Of a stretch of 64,000 nt of DNA, positions 1 to 12,689 are shown piece by piece. The stretch's first letter is position 1. Each line of letters begins with the position of its first letter. The notes beneath the pieces were generated by a model, which saw only the letters and a program-made list of their open reading frames with translations, was not told the origin of the DNA and made no database searches. Source of the stretch: Melanocharis versteri (lineage: Eukaryota; Chordata; Aves; Passeriformes; Melanocharitidae); assembly GCA_013397845.1 (NCBI GenBank), contig VZTG01008997.1, forward strand, positions 660,848 through 724,847. Reading direction: 5' to 3'. The position numbers and the translations under genes are program-made.

Positions 1-157
1 GAAATTGGAGGCACTTGATGGAATCTTTCCTTTTTTTTTAAATAAGGGGGTCTTCATAAAATTTGGTTTACTCTTCACAATAAAGGGTGTTGATAAGAAA
101 TTTGCTGACTGAAGATTTCCCAGTTGATGTCCCAATGCTTTTCCTTTCTTTTCCTAG
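1..157 (+). other. USH2A: 3' end of USH2A intron 44
   Basis: Intron sequence leading into the first visible exon. A pyrimidine-rich run (about 138-156) ends in the AG at 156-157. Two further AGs follow within 20 nt (164-165 and 174-175), so the exon start has alternatives. Exon 44 is outside the window. Confidence 0.85.
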
Positions 158-367
158 CGCTGCAGGATTTGCAAGGAGATGTTGTTTACTACACCCTCTT
201 CTTGAATTCTACTGATGAGAGAAGATCTCTGAGGATCCAGGCTGATGTGAACTCTATAGTCATAGATGATTTGCAGCCCAGCACGGAGTATCAGATATTT
301 TCTCAAGTTTTTAACGGAGTCCACAGCATCAACAGTGAAGTTGTGCATGTGACTACCTTGGATGGAG
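158..367 (+). CDS. USH2A: Usherin exon 45: second half of an FN3 domain
   Basis: The exon encodes the C-terminal half of a fibronectin type III domain: a VVYYTLF strand, the tyrosine-corner-like DLQPSTEYQIF and the final strand VVHVTT. The first half lies in exon 44, outside the window. Usherin is a giant extracellular matrix and membrane protein of retinal photoreceptors and cochlear hair cells. I chose 158 because AG 156-157 is the first after the pyrimidine tract and gives 210 nt, the human exon length as I recall it; 166 and 176 are alternatives. The donor is G|GTTGGT at 368 and the exon ends in phase 1, joining exon 46 in frame. An NST glycosylation sequon is present. The exon is symmetric (phase 1-1). 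Confidence 0.9.
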
Positions 368-1738
368 GTTGGTTAGTAGTGGATGCAGCTTGGCTTAAAA
401 TCTGAAAATGAAATTGATTGATTTTTGTTAGGGTTGAGATCAGTCATCCTTCCATTATAAAATTTCCGGTATAAAAGGAAAAAGGTCTAAAACGTTAAAA
501 TGCTTAAGTGCTGGTTGTCATCATGTGGTAGATCAATACACGGTCCCACTGAGACAGAAGCAAAAGCTCTAATAGCAGATATTAACCCAGTTTGTTCTCA
601 TCTTCTCCTGCATATTCCTGTCTGTGTGCACTAAGTTTGGACCTGAGTTCATATCAATAAATGGTGGAATTTAGAAACAATTAATGGGTTTCTTAAAAGA
701 TTTGCTCTGTGAAGCGACGTGCTTTTGACATGACAGTTGTACACAGGGCCTTTCCTGAGTCACTAGAAACTCTGGTGTAAGTTCAGCCTCTAAGAAAATT
801 CTTTATGAGTCATTTCTATGCCAGTGGGCAAGTGCAGAGCTGGGGGTGGAGGTTGAGGATAAAATAATAATAAAAAAAAATTGTCCATCTGAAATGTGTT
901 TAGAATGGTCTTTCTAATCTTTTTGCTTTATAAAGTCTCATTATAAACATTATAATATCATTACCTCAGAAGCAAGTGTTCCAGGTCATTAGCAAAGCAC
1001 TTTAAGGGAGGATTCCATTTCCTTTCTCATGCCAAAGGTCAGCACCTTTTGTTTATAAAATAGAATTGATGGTAAGGGCAATTTTTCAACTGGTAAAGAT
1101 GGGTTCTTGTGATAAAAATAGGCCTTTGCATGGTTATTTCTGACATGCTTAGATAATTATGTAATTTAACGCTAAGGAAGGTGTTGGTTTTTTTCTTTTT
1201 AGGTTTTTTTTAGATAAATGTTAGACTTCATCATTACCTATAGTAATCAACATTTGAAACCATTTACATAATGGCAATATTGCATATTGCTTCATCTGTA
1301 AGGCTGATAATGTCACGTTCCATCAGACATAAGGTATTTTGGTCTCAGGTTTTGCTTTAAAAGCAAAATGCTCTATTCTTTTTTTTTTTTTTTTTTGTCT
1401 TTTTTTGAAGAATTAGGATTGAGGAGGCATAAAAATAGTATTTGCATGTTGGCAGTGCAGATGGGTGAATAATTTATCATCATATCTCACTGGCCACATA
1501 CTACTGATGATTGACACTGTGCTGCTGGTATAAAGCATTTTACTATCAGCTCTCATGATTTCTAACTGAGAGTATAATAAGCCAATTTACAGAAGACTAC
1601 AGACTGTGATAACTTCATCAGAGGAAAGCAGATAAGCAGTGAACCCTTTGCTAAACCTAAATACTAATCTGCATTTGGTTAAACAAGTGCTTTTGCAGAG
1701 ACAGCTGGAGTTTATTCAGTTTCTTCCTTTATTTCTAG
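368..1738 (+). other. USH2A: USH2A intron 45
   Basis: A 1.37-kb AT-rich intron with GT and AG ends. It contains a T run at about 1380-1396. I see no recognised mobile element or gene. Confidence 0.85.
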
Positions 1739-1941
1739 AGCCTGAGGGCATGTTCCCTCCAGAGGTTGTCATCATCAACAGTACAGCTGTACGTGTCATC
1801 TGGACATCGCCTTCAAACCCGAATGGTGTTGTCACAGGGTACTCTGTCTATGTAAATAACCAGCAGTACAACACTGGAATGAGCGAGCCGGGATCCTTTC
1901 TCTTGGCAGACTTGTCTCCCTTCACCGTGTATGATATACAG
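1739..1941 (+). CDS. USH2A: Usherin exon 46: first part of an FN3 domain
   Basis: The 203-nt exon (phase 1 in, 0 out) opens with EPEGMFPPEVVIINSTAVRV and continues through the FN3 core tryptophan (VIWTSP), the conserved PNG turn (NPNGVV), the YSVYVNN strand and LSPFTVYDIQ. This is the A to F strand portion of an FN3 domain that exon 47 completes. The recalled human protein has the same GSF.L.DLSPFT.YDIQ stretch here. Acceptor TTTCTAG|AG and donor CAG|GTTAGA are good consensus sites. NST in VIINST is a potential N-glycosylation site. It belongs to the extracellular FN3 array of usherin. Confidence 0.96.
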
Positions 1942-3754
1942 GTTAGAATATCTTTTCTGGGTTGTGTGACATACTTTATTTTGCTTATTTATTTCTTCTT
2001 GGATTTCCAAGAAGAATGTTATTTCATAGAATTCTTTACACACATGGACATATGTTTACACTGATACTTGTGTGCATATCCATACATGACATACATTTAT
2101 TTTTAGCATCTTTTGGTTCGTGTACGCTTTTCATAACACAAATTTCCATTATCTCTTTTTTCAAAGTTTCAAAATTCCATTTACTTTCCCCTAAATGCTC
2201 TGTGCTTCAGCATTAGCAAAGCCCCAACATATATTACAAAAAGGAAAAGATTCTACTCCTACTCATTAAAAGAAAATTGCAATTGTTTAAGAAACATCAG
2301 GCATGCATGATATATCTGTACAGTGAAATAATGATGTTGCATTTGACATCCCATTATCAATTTTTTTCCTATCCTTTTAGGGAGGAAGCAGAGCTGATCT
2401 CTGAAAACATTGTAGTACTTTTTATGGTCTTAATACATGCAACATTTTTTCTTTGCTTTTCTCTTTCTCTCTCTCTGCCTCTCTAGTCACATATTAGTGA
2501 AAGGCAAAATACTGTGGGCAGAAACATAATAATAAAAATAATAAAAAAAGAAATCTTTCTATCCTGACTTTGTATTAATCCCTTCAAGAAATGGATTTTG
2601 ACACTTAATTGTAACTATTCCTGTCTATTTCATGAAGGTTTGGTTTACATATTATATATGAGACAAACTTAGTAGTACCATGTATACTTCATTCTGAAAA
2701 TTTGCAGCCGGTTACTCCATGCCATAAATAAACACCCCAGACAGGCACACCGTAACAGATTTCCATGTTCCAGCCCCTCTGAAGCAGCAAACCTCCATCC
2801 ATGAATACACATAAGACTTTCTGAATGCCACTTGGAAACACATTTGTCTTTTCTCAATAACAATGCAAATTCAGTGTACTGCCTCACTTATAGACCCTCT
2901 ATATTAATTTACCATGGCCACCTTCTGTTGCTTGAGATGTTAATTATTCTTCTCTTCTGCTTTGCTAGTGTTTATATTTGCATCAATGTGATAGGTAAAA
3001 CCAAAATAAGATGCCTTTATTTTTTTTTTCCCCTTTTGATTCTTTTTCTTCTTTTTCTGGAAACAATATTCTCTTGGATGCGTGTGCATCTGACTGGTAA
3101 TCTTACTGCACTATTTTTCATTTTCATGCTTTTTTTTATTTGGAGTAACTTCTCTATTGAGAATACAGAAACAATGTTATGATCCTTCACTACCTGTTTC
3201 ACTTTTCCTCTTCTTAGTTTAATCCCAAGGATTGAAGGAATAAGAATTTATTTCTGTGGTACTTTTTCATAAAAAAATGTGTGATTTGTATTTGCATTTT
3301 TCACTTTTAATTTACAGAATAGACATGAAGGTATGGAAAACACTAGGGAAAAATTATTTTTATTTTTATGTCAGAATATATGGTAGGAATAGAAACCTTA
3401 CTCAAGACCTCAAATCAAAGCACCTATTTTTTCAGTATTTTGCATCAGGGTCAACGTATACACGCAGAAAAACAAATTCACTGCAACTCTTCTGGTGATA
3501 ATTTAACAGAAAACAGCAATTAGTGCCAGAGGGCTGCATATACCCTTCGTTTGAAAATGGTGTGGGAAAATGTGACACAGTGCAGTATATCTTTGGCAGA
3601 TATACTTATCTCAAAGCTGCAGTATTTTCCTGGCTCTATGGAATCTGTTAAATAGAAAAGAATTATATCTTGGGTGAGGAGAAAGTCTGAACAAGTAGCG
3701 GAGCTGAAAAATTTCTGCAGCTGAGTATGTGCACCTCATGTTCCTCTCCATCAG
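1942..3754 (+). other. USH2A: USH2A intron 46
   Basis: A 1.8-kb AT-rich intron with several T-rich runs, for example about 3018-3055. Short open frames occur on both strands but none resembles a known protein. I see nothing else. Confidence 0.85.
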
Positions 3755-3867
3755 ATTGAAGCCTGCACGGTGTATGCCTGCGTGAGGAGCAATGGGACCC
3801 AGATCACCACTGTGGAAGATGAGCCAAAGCAGCTGTCAGCACCCATTATTCACATAATTGGCTCAAG
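3755..3867 (+). CDS. USH2A: Usherin exon 47: end of one FN3 domain, start of next
   Basis: A short 113-nt exon (phase 0 in, 2 out). It begins IEACTVYACVRSNGTQITT, the F-G strands of the FN3 domain begun in exon 46, with the two cysteines typical of usherin FN3 repeats (EAC, YAC). It then passes through a linker (VEDEPKQLSAP) into the first strand of the next domain (IIHIIGS). The last two bases AG form an arginine codon with the first base of exon 48. Acceptor CCATCAG|ATT and donor AAG|GTACTG fit consensus. It has the human exon 47 length (113 nt, recalled). It is too short to show as an obvious open frame, and was placed by homology and phase. Confidence 0.95.
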
Positions 3868-6800
3868 GTACTGTGCTATAGGTGGCTTTCATGTATCAGG
3901 CAGATTTGTAGCCAGAACGGGGACCGGAATGTAAAGTTGCCTTCTCAAAATTGAATAAGGTGCATGGAAGAATTCAGGATGCACTTTGGAAATATTTTTA
4001 GTGGTTGTTATCTTTGGTCTTTGAGTTTTTTGCTGAAAGATCAATCAAAGGAGTCTCACCCTTGGTTGATTGTATATACCCATTTGGGTATCACTGTGCT
4101 GTGATAATAAATAAGGCATAAGTGGAAATAGTTAAGAGAAGAAGTGTAGTGAAATGAAAATTATCACATTCTGCTGTCAGTTAAGAAGAGGAAGATTAAT
4201 GTTCAGGGAGCAATGCGATACTGATAATGGAAACTTAGAATAATTCTGGGTAAAAAAAGTCACCTATCACAGCAATAAGAATTAGTAAGCTATCTGAAAA
4301 GGCATGCATATCTATGTCTCCTTGAACCACTGTTTGCAATCTGCCTATCCACTACATCCACAGGCATGGGCAAACTTCTTAATTGTAAAGGGAGCATCAA
4401 ATTTGCAGTCCTTAGAAGCAGCCGGATAGTAATTTATACAGTGATTCTTTGGGAGTTAATATCTTCCAAAGACAAAGTAAATCTAAACTTGAGAACACCT
4501 TTTTCAGAATTACCCCAACAATAAAGCAGTTAACGTCCTGTGTTTGTGTTATCGTTCCCGTGATTTTCCACTTCTGGTGTAGTATGCTCATTAACAGTGT
4601 TTCTTTCATCAAAAGAAAAAAACCTCTTTTGAAAATAACTAGTATTTACCATCTGAGCCTTCCAAAATGGCCGGCAGAATGGAGTTGCTTCTCCAGTCTA
4701 AGGACTTTGGCTTCCTGTTTGCTATTTGTATACTTTGCTTGAATTGAGCATTTGTCTCTGTATAAGGGTGAAATTAAGCTTGCTATTTTTCTGTCACACA
4801 TATAGATACAGTCAGAGCTTGTTTGATGATAAGAACTCGATTCAGGATCTCATCTTTTGCCCTTGGCTTTAACTTATGTATGCCTTTGTCTGTATTGTCT
4901 GTACTTGTCTGTACTGCAAACACTTATGCATGTTTCTGCTATTATATATAGACTAAATATGTCATAACACATGAATGCAAAAGGATCAAAAATGCCTTCC
5001 TACTTTATAATCTGCTCAGCCAGAAACAGACTCTGTTTCTACACTGCCTTTTCCTACATGTCATATTATCATCAGCTGTTCTTATATCCCAAAAGAATAC
5101 TAACTACTGATCGATTGCCCGGACATGTCTGGCCGTGGCCTACATGTGCCCCGGGTAGTTCATTTATTTGCCACGGTGGATTTGCTAGAGTGGAATTTAA
5201 TCAATAGCTAATTCATTAATTCTGATCCTCGAGTATGTAGGGATTGTGCAGTATAAAAATGACTGGCTGGCTTCAGCTTTGATTGAAATATGACAAACAC
5301 TACAGCTGACAGCCTTGGCAGGTGCTGGGCTGAATATGAATTTTGCTTATTTATCCTCTATAAAAGAAAAAGCTTGGGTTAAAAAAAACCCCAGTTTGTG
5401 TGGGCAAGAGGATATTTTAATAAGTATCTGTCATCAGAGAGCGAAAAAAGGCATTTCTAGAGTATAGGCTCATGGGATACCTGAGATATAATAAAGCCTG
5501 TGCAGTTTATTGTCTTTAATTGGAATCATGGCATTTCCCCCTCTTCTGAATCAGTTTGGGGGGCTATATTATTGATGAGAATGCTGTAGGATAATGTCTT
5601 TGTAGCATTCACAAATAATTGTTTTAAAATTTGCCTCCAGGTGCTACATGACAGAAATTGTAATTTCACCCACCAACTTAGAAGTCTTTCTGATAGCAGC
5701 TCCATCCACACTGTTCTAATGAAGGTTATACCACCAGAGCCATTATAAATAACTTACTTTTCCACCCCTTACGCTTAATAACTCAGCTTCAGGCTGAAAC
5801 TTGGCACAAAAGGTCGCAGTCCTGATACAATTATTTTATAATGCCAAACTTCAAATAGAAAACAGTGTGGGACCCAATCCTGAAGTCCGAAGTCAGGTTC
5901 TGGTTTGTTATGTTTCTTGCCAATATTTAGGGCTTTTTGGGGGAGAGGTTGCATTGACCATGTTTAGGTAGAAACAAATGCTGTTGAAATCAAGTAGGCT
6001 TTTGTTTTGTTTTGTTTTTAATTAGGACCTCAGGATTTGACTCTGTAGACAAGTATCTTATTTTATTGCACAGAGTAGAAGGTTCTCTGAGTACTGAATG
6101 CATGTGGATACTGAGTGAAAGTTTGGGTAGGGGATTTAATTTTCATGGTGTGTTGGAAAATAGTTCATTCTGCTTTGAAACACTCTTCTTTCTCTTTTTC
6201 CTTGTAATACAGAAATTCTGTTACTTGTTTAATTCAAAGGTTGATGACTCAGAAAACACCATGTGGCCTAACCTAGGCAATCTAGGGAAAATCCTTCAGG
6301 ACTTCATGAAGAGAGGGCCCTTTAAGCACCTTGGGGGAGCCAGAAACTGTGGTCAGGGTGTAATGGAAAGCTCGAAGAAGATAAGGCCATGGGAGAAAAG
6401 TTAGGTGGATTCTTTGGCTTGATGTTCAGTATCATGGGAATTTGGAAGGTTTCTATATCAGTTGCTGTTTGTGGGTGAATGAGATGGAGGAAATATTTCG
6501 AATGAACATGCTAGTGAAAAGGATTTTAGAAAAAAATGGATAAAACACAGCAACAAATTATTGGGATTATGGTATTTGCTCATGAGTTCTAAAGGAGATC
6601 AGATGTGAAAGTGTCAACTGCTGTGCTGTGTTAAAAAGCCTTTAAATTGGTCTCATTGCTGGACAAATGGAAGATGAGAAAATGTAGTGCAGATTTCACC
6701 AAGAGGATACCATGAACTAAAGACCAGGAAGTCTGAAATTCCATACTGGGAAAATGGCCAGAGAGCCAGAAGGCACCTGATCGCCCTCCCCACTCTAGTC

Positions 6801-9800
6801 ATGGGAAGCACAAAGCACTGAAAGGTTTCTCCAGGAAGTTTGTAGCAGCACCAGGAGCGTGATGCCATTTATCAGACTGTCTGGACTGTGTCATACTGCC
6901 TCTCCAGTTATGTCAGCCCTGCATCCACCGTGCAGCAGGTACTTAACTCCTGTGCAATAGCGCTGCAGCAGTTGCTCAGTATGTGTGGTCTCCTGATGAG
7001 GGAAGTATTTTATCCACTAGTCATTAATAATAGCAGTGTTCCCTATCTTAAGACTGTCAGGTGAATCTATCAAGATCCCGAAGTGAGGCCTTGATATATC
7101 TTTAATCTTCATTGTTAAACCTTTACTACTGTATTAAGAAAAAAAAAATAAAAATCAGGAGTCCTTTTCTGCCTTATGGTCACTTGAAGCTGGTGATGAA
7201 GCAGGCAAACCCCGGAAGTTTATTTCCAAAGTGTGTTTTATCAAAATATATCTGAAGCATTACCAAAATTAAAAAATACTGTTATTTTTCATGGATTAAA
7301 AAAAATATATACCTGGAAATGCCAAAAATAATTGTCTTTACATGCTTGAGCCAAATGATTTCACTTTCCTGTCCTTCACAAAGCAAATACACCTTCATGG
7401 GTCAGGTTGAAATTGTCCTTTAGCTCCTGAAACTGCTTTCATGGACCTTGTAGTCTGAAGCAGACAGTCTCTGTGAATCTGGCTAGGCTGCTTTGCCTGC
7501 TACAGTTTTTTCACCGCAGTGAGAGCAGCAGGACTCATCCAGCACTGGAGCTATCATGAATGGCAGACACTTGGAGTGTTCTCTGAGCAGACAAGGATTA
7601 TACCCCACCTGCAAGGTGTTGCACGTTTTTTGTCTATTCCTACAATGTCTGAGTCTGCTTCTGTAGCTCAGGCTGTGGGCACTTCCCAGCACAGACACAG
7701 CTCCAGTGTATCCCACAGGGAGTGACTGGATAGAAGGAGAGGACGGGCAGGCTCTGTCCCCGTGTTCCTGCAGCTGTGTCGGATGCACCACACGTGACAC
7801 AGCTGCCTGCACACTGAAGCGCCCAGCGTATCCCATTAAATCCGCACCTGCTCAAGAATGTTTTCAGCTCAGCCTTCAGATGGGGCATGTTAAAAAGCCT
7901 CTGAAGTCCCATGAAAATCCTGCTGTTCTTTTTTAAACTGAGCTATGCACTGCTCTTGCTGTGTTGCCCACTTTGCTGTGGGTGGCAAACATGAGAAGGT
8001 GTAGACATAACTGAAACACTCGTAAAATTGTGAAGGGGTCTGCTTATCTAGGAGCCAGTTCTGGAAGGTCATACTGAGCTTTACCTCGTTGGCACTGGTC
8101 AGTGAATTCCCGTTCCGCACACTTTCCTTGTTCAGATGAAGTTTTTCTTTATAACAGTCTATGTCTACCCTAAATGTGTATCTATCAAATAATAATAAAG
8201 TTATTGCTTGTTAAAGGAAGGAAATAAATACTGAACTGTGCAGAAAAGGCAAAATATCTAAATCATTGTGTTAATTTTAGGCCTAATTTTAAATTATATT
8301 AGAGAGAAATATGACTTGAAAAAGTGCAAAAAACTAGCACGGTACTCTGAAAATATACTCATGAAGGTCTGAATGAAACTTGCAGAGAGCAAGTCATTCA
8401 AAAATATGACTGGGAATGCTTTCTTTGCTCCTGTGATCTGTTCTGTGCAAAGACCAGGAGAGAGTTACAATGGCATTTATAAAGGTTAAGGTACTACCCT
8501 TCTTCTACTTTTCTTTTTACCTTTTTATTTTCTGAAGTTCCTACAATATATTTTCCTGCTTTTCCATTTTTAAGTGTAACATTGTTTAAATGTTGATGAG
8601 TGCACTTGTGTATGTGTTCATGTGTATGGGGTAGAATAGGTAGAGAATACAAAATAGCAATGGATGGAATATGAAATTAGAGGTATGGTTCAGATGAAGA
8701 CCTTGGAATGATAATGGTGACTCTACAAGCCACCAATGAATATATTCCCTCATAGTTGACATTAATTCCTGTTCTGCAAAGGCTTATTGCTGTGTGTATT
8801 CCTCTGTTTATACCTCAAGGAAGTGAAATAATAGTTCGCTTATTTTTATTCTGTTAAGGTGTCGAAGTTTATCTCAGCAGCTGCTGTTTCACTGTAGCAT
8901 TTTCACTTTAAATTAATGCCAATTTCTGATATCACTGGCATTCTGACAGTGACTGTGTAATTGGGACATGGAGATTAAAAAGAGGCACTTGGAGCCTAAC
9001 TATGCAGTGTTGTCAGTCCTCCTATTGATCTACGTGCAGCATTGGGATCTCCTTCTCTCTACCCAAAGAGTCACAGTGAAAGGAATTGTTATGCAAGACT
9101 CCACAGTGATTATACAAGAAATGAAGCATTCATTTGAAATATCAGTGGAAAATTTGTATTTTTGTTTCAAATGTCCCTTTTTTTTTTTTTCAACTTATCG
9201 TAGTACTAAGTGAATTTTTCGAGGAAATATCTACACAATTTTAGTAGCGATAGGCATGCTACAGCTGAACATGATTTAACAATAACCCTTAAGATATTTT
9301 TTTTCCTTAAGCTGATGATGGTCTGATATCAAACCTGAAATCACCTACAGGACTTTGTTTTACAGGCAGTCTTTGCAGGCTGCTGCAGTGATACTTTTGC
9401 ACTCAGTCAGAAGTCTTGAGTCTTAGTTGTGATAGACACTTCCACTTTTTACTTCTAATTTTGTGTCAATGGAAATATTTAAGTACAGAAGGGAACTAGT
9501 TATTACTGATGCTGTAATGAGTTTTAACTCTACGCTGAAGAATACATCTCAAAGCAACATACTTTCTTTTTTTAAGCAAGGAAAAGGCAAGATTAAGACT
9601 GGCTTGTTCCAAATGATGGCTGAGCACAGTGTGGGTAAGCTGCACTGGCAAACGCACAGAAGGAAAGGAGTAATGAAATGGAAGGAGTAAAATGCTAGAA
9701 ATTTACACATAAGTTTCCAGAAGTGGGAACGAGATGTTGTTTAAACAGCAACATTTAAGGACTTTGATCACATGAGTGATTTGTTTTCATGGTGCATTAG

Positions 9801-10015
9801 CACATATTGACAGTTTTTAAAAACTTTGAGACCTTTGGTTATTAAAACATCTGTGGAATTTGTTATCCAGAAGAACATTTTAGAAACTTCAAAATATTTC
9901 ACTCCATGTGAACTAGTGTAAGAACCAACTACTATATCCTAATCATTTAATGTGAGTAGCTATAGAGGCATAAATACATCCAAAAGTTGAACAGATGTTG
10001 ATTTTCTTACTGCAG
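3868..10015 (+). other. USH2A: USH2A intron 47
   Basis: A 6.1-kb intron. It holds a TTTTG simple repeat near 5999-6020, an A run near 7139-7149 and a T run at about 9178-9190. Around 7480-7940 is a less AT-rich stretch, open in several frames on both strands, without recognisable homology. I see no convincing transposon and no second gene. Confidence 0.8.
5999..6020. repeat. (TTTTG)n simple repeat
   Basis: About four imperfect copies of TTTTG in intron 47, seen directly. Confidence 0.8.
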
Positions 10016-10214
10016 ATCTCTTCAAATCAACTGGGCATCGCCAGGACAGCCAAATGGCATTATCCTGGGATATGAACTCCTGCGTAAAGCGTGGCAGAAG
10101 TGTACTTCATCGAAGACTCCAAGGAGCAGCAGAAATAATAGAATGTGCATCTCATTAGAATGTAAAAAGGATGAAAATATCTGTGGAGAAGTGTGCTATC
10201 ATCCAGAGCTGGAG
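10016..10214 (+). CDS. USH2A: Usherin exon 48: FN3 start, then Cys-rich module
   Basis: The 199-nt exon (phase 2 in, 0 out) starts with a normal FN3 N-terminal half: SRSLQINWASP with the core tryptophan, the PNG turn (GQPNGIILG) and the strand YELLRKAW. Instead of the second half of the fold it then runs into cysteine-rich sequence (five Cys: QKC, RMC, LEC, NIC, EVC). This is the entry to the module that continues to exon 52. Acceptor TACTGCAG|A and donor GAG|GTACTT are consensus. The length equals human exon 48 (199 nt, recalled). The basic, serine-rich stretch in the middle (SSKTPRSSRNNR) differs from my recollection of the human protein and looks poorly constrained. Confidence 0.95.
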
Positions 10215-10979
10215 GTACTTTTATATTCTTAAGTTATGTATATAATGAAAAATAATATTTTTAGGAATAGATGTGTAAGCCAAACCTCTCCAGTTATCAG
10301 GGGAAAAGAAGTGGAGGGTTCTGCTTCTTTTGATACTTTAAAATCAAGGCTCTGAATGGTATCTTGAAACTCTTTAAAATCAAATAAGATGTTTGAGCTC
10401 ATACAGGGATAGCTGTGTGTGAGTCAGCTGATGACAAGTGCTTCTGTTATTTTAAGGCTTTGTTTGTTGACCTTATTTTTCTTTTTAGGAGAAATTAATT
10501 GGTAAGCATTTATGAATGTGTTCATTAACACTTTGGTTTGGTGCAGTTTTGAAGTGAATCTCCAAACTGCTTTCATTTATTACATGCTGGTGAAGGGTAG
10601 AAGTCATTTTAATACATGTGAACTAAATTCCTTGCACAGGAAGCTAAGCCAGAACCTGTGTTTCAGAAACCATTCAAGTATGTTGCAGGTCTGAAGGGGG
10701 ACTTTAGGTTCCCAATCACTACGTGGACCACCTCACTTCACAACATCAAACTTCTGAAATTTCTTCCCTTCAGAAATCTTTGCTCCATGTGTATAGTGCA
10801 GATGTTCATCCCAAGAATTCAGCCTATTGAGGTGTTCCCAAGTAAATCACACAAGCCCATGTATAATGAAGTTTGAGGAGTGTCAGCTCTTGAGTCCACT
10901 GACACAGTCCCATTGTGACAAATTATCTGGTGGATACCCATAGATCTTAATATGTATTTTTGCATCCTGCTTGGGGCAA

Positions 10980-11150
10980 TTGGCACCAAACTGGGAGGAG
11001 CTGTGGACTCTCTCGAAGGCAGGGAGGCCCTGCAGAGAGACCTCAGCAAATTAAAAGAGATGGGCCACCACCAACCTTATGAAGTTTAACAAGGGAAAGT
11101 GCTGGATTCTGTACCTGGGACAGGGCAACCCTGGATGTCTGTACATACAT
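10980..11150 (+). mobile_element. CR1 LINE fragment, internal ORF2 region
   Basis: The stretch GGCACCAAACTGGGAGGAGC onward matches, by recognition, the avian CR1 reverse-transcriptase ORF near its C-terminal end: degraded coding for T-K-L-G-G, then L-E-G-R-x-A-L-Q-R-D-L, then a frameshifted M-R-F-N-K-like segment. It is decayed by indels and not functional. Orientation is the same as USH2A. Borders are approximate because both ends fade into unrecognised sequence. Confidence 0.75.
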
Positions 11151-12570
11151 GGTAGTTCATATGGCTCGTTTTGCATAAAGTCATTGCACTTGACCACTGA
11201 AAGGCCACGGGACATCTCTAAGTGTATGCAGAATTTGAAAAATGCTGGCAAAACTATAAAGTTTCTCTCTGTGTGAGGAATCATTCCTCAAATCCTGCAT
11301 GGCAAATGGTGGTTATTAACATGGCTTGCTGGGATTTTTTTCCCACCTCTCAAATTATTCCTTGGCTAAATGCTTAATGACCAGATTCTCCAGTAGAGAA
11401 AATCTATTTAGATTCAGCTACAAGTGGGTAGCTGTTACATGACAATGATGAGCAACTCTGAATGGGATCTATCGTGATTTGTCAGATGCATTTTTAAATT
11501 ATGGCTATTTTCAGGTTAATCTTCATATGAGTTCCTGTTTAGAAGTAGGATCAATAGCATAGCAGGAGTCTGTAATGGTTTTTATTGACAAATGAGGTAG
11601 AAAACCCTTAGTTTGAAAGTAAGATTTAATGTCATGAAATAGTGTCTCTATTTGTCAAAGGCATCATCACATGTTCTGTGACTAAAGCAAACAATATGTA
11701 TTCACAAGATTCCCTGTCAGACAAGACAGTAATTAAGGGAGTGAGTTATTTGAGGGGTTCAAATCAAAATATAAATTATTCCAGCCAACACAGCTTTAGC
11801 TTTTGAGTTCCCTTGAAAGCAATACTATATTAAACGTAAGTATTTCTGAAATCTTGCAAGAGAATTATGAGCAGCCCTTTTTTCTAAAGGTAAAATTATT
11901 TATTTCAGGTGTCTGGCATGGTAGACTTTTACTACATCTTGGCATGTGCATGAATTAAATTTGTATTAAATTAGTTTTAAAAGTTTTCCTCTTCATTTTT
12001 ATTTTTTCAGTCTTCATACATTTATGGTAACTTTGAGCTTGGAGAGTGTTCATTTATTTTTATAGCTTCCTGGATTTCTAATTTTTTATAATTAATTTTG
12101 CATTACGTTGTTCTAATGGTCTCTCTATTCTCTGAGACTGTGGTTATGAGTGGGTGCTATTTGTTAAGTAATGGATATATAATGAATGACTGGAAGGTCC
12201 ACAGGAAACTGAAGCACTCATACATAAAATGACATGGGGGTAATTTTTGTGAGTGAATTGTTTAAAATTCCCCTCCCAATGCTTGGTGTGGGTTGCTATA
12301 TGTATCTGTTCTAGCCATCCAAAATATCTGTAAGAGACAACTACAGAGCTCTTGGTGCCTTTAGTGCCTTTTAAACTGGAGTCTGTGACAGGGACAGCAT
12401 AGGACAGTGACAGACCTCTCTCATAGTTTTATAGAACTCACTATCAGGCTTTGTGCTGCTCTTTGTGGTCCTTGGATTTGCCAGTCTGCTGGGCGTAAGT
12501 GAAAGGCAGCACTGACCAGTGTACACTTGTTCCGAAAGCCTCTTATCCCAGTGCCAGCTGCACTTCAAAG

Positions 12571-12689
12571 AAGCATAGAATGGTTTGGGTTGGAAGGGGC
12601 TTTAAAAACCATCTCGTTCCAACCCCCTGCCATGGGCAGGGACACCTTCCACTGGACCAGGTTGCTCAGAGCCCCATCCAGACTGGCCT
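12571..12689 (-). mobile_element. CR1 LINE 3'-end fragment, antisense
   Basis: Starts with CATAGAATGGTTTGGGTTGG, the reverse complement of the diagnostic CR1 3' end, and continues through CCATGGGCAGGGACACCTTC to CCCATCCAGACTGGCC. It is a short 5'-truncated copy in the opposite orientation to the host gene. The sequence is close to the consensus I remember, so it is relatively well preserved. Confidence 0.9.
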
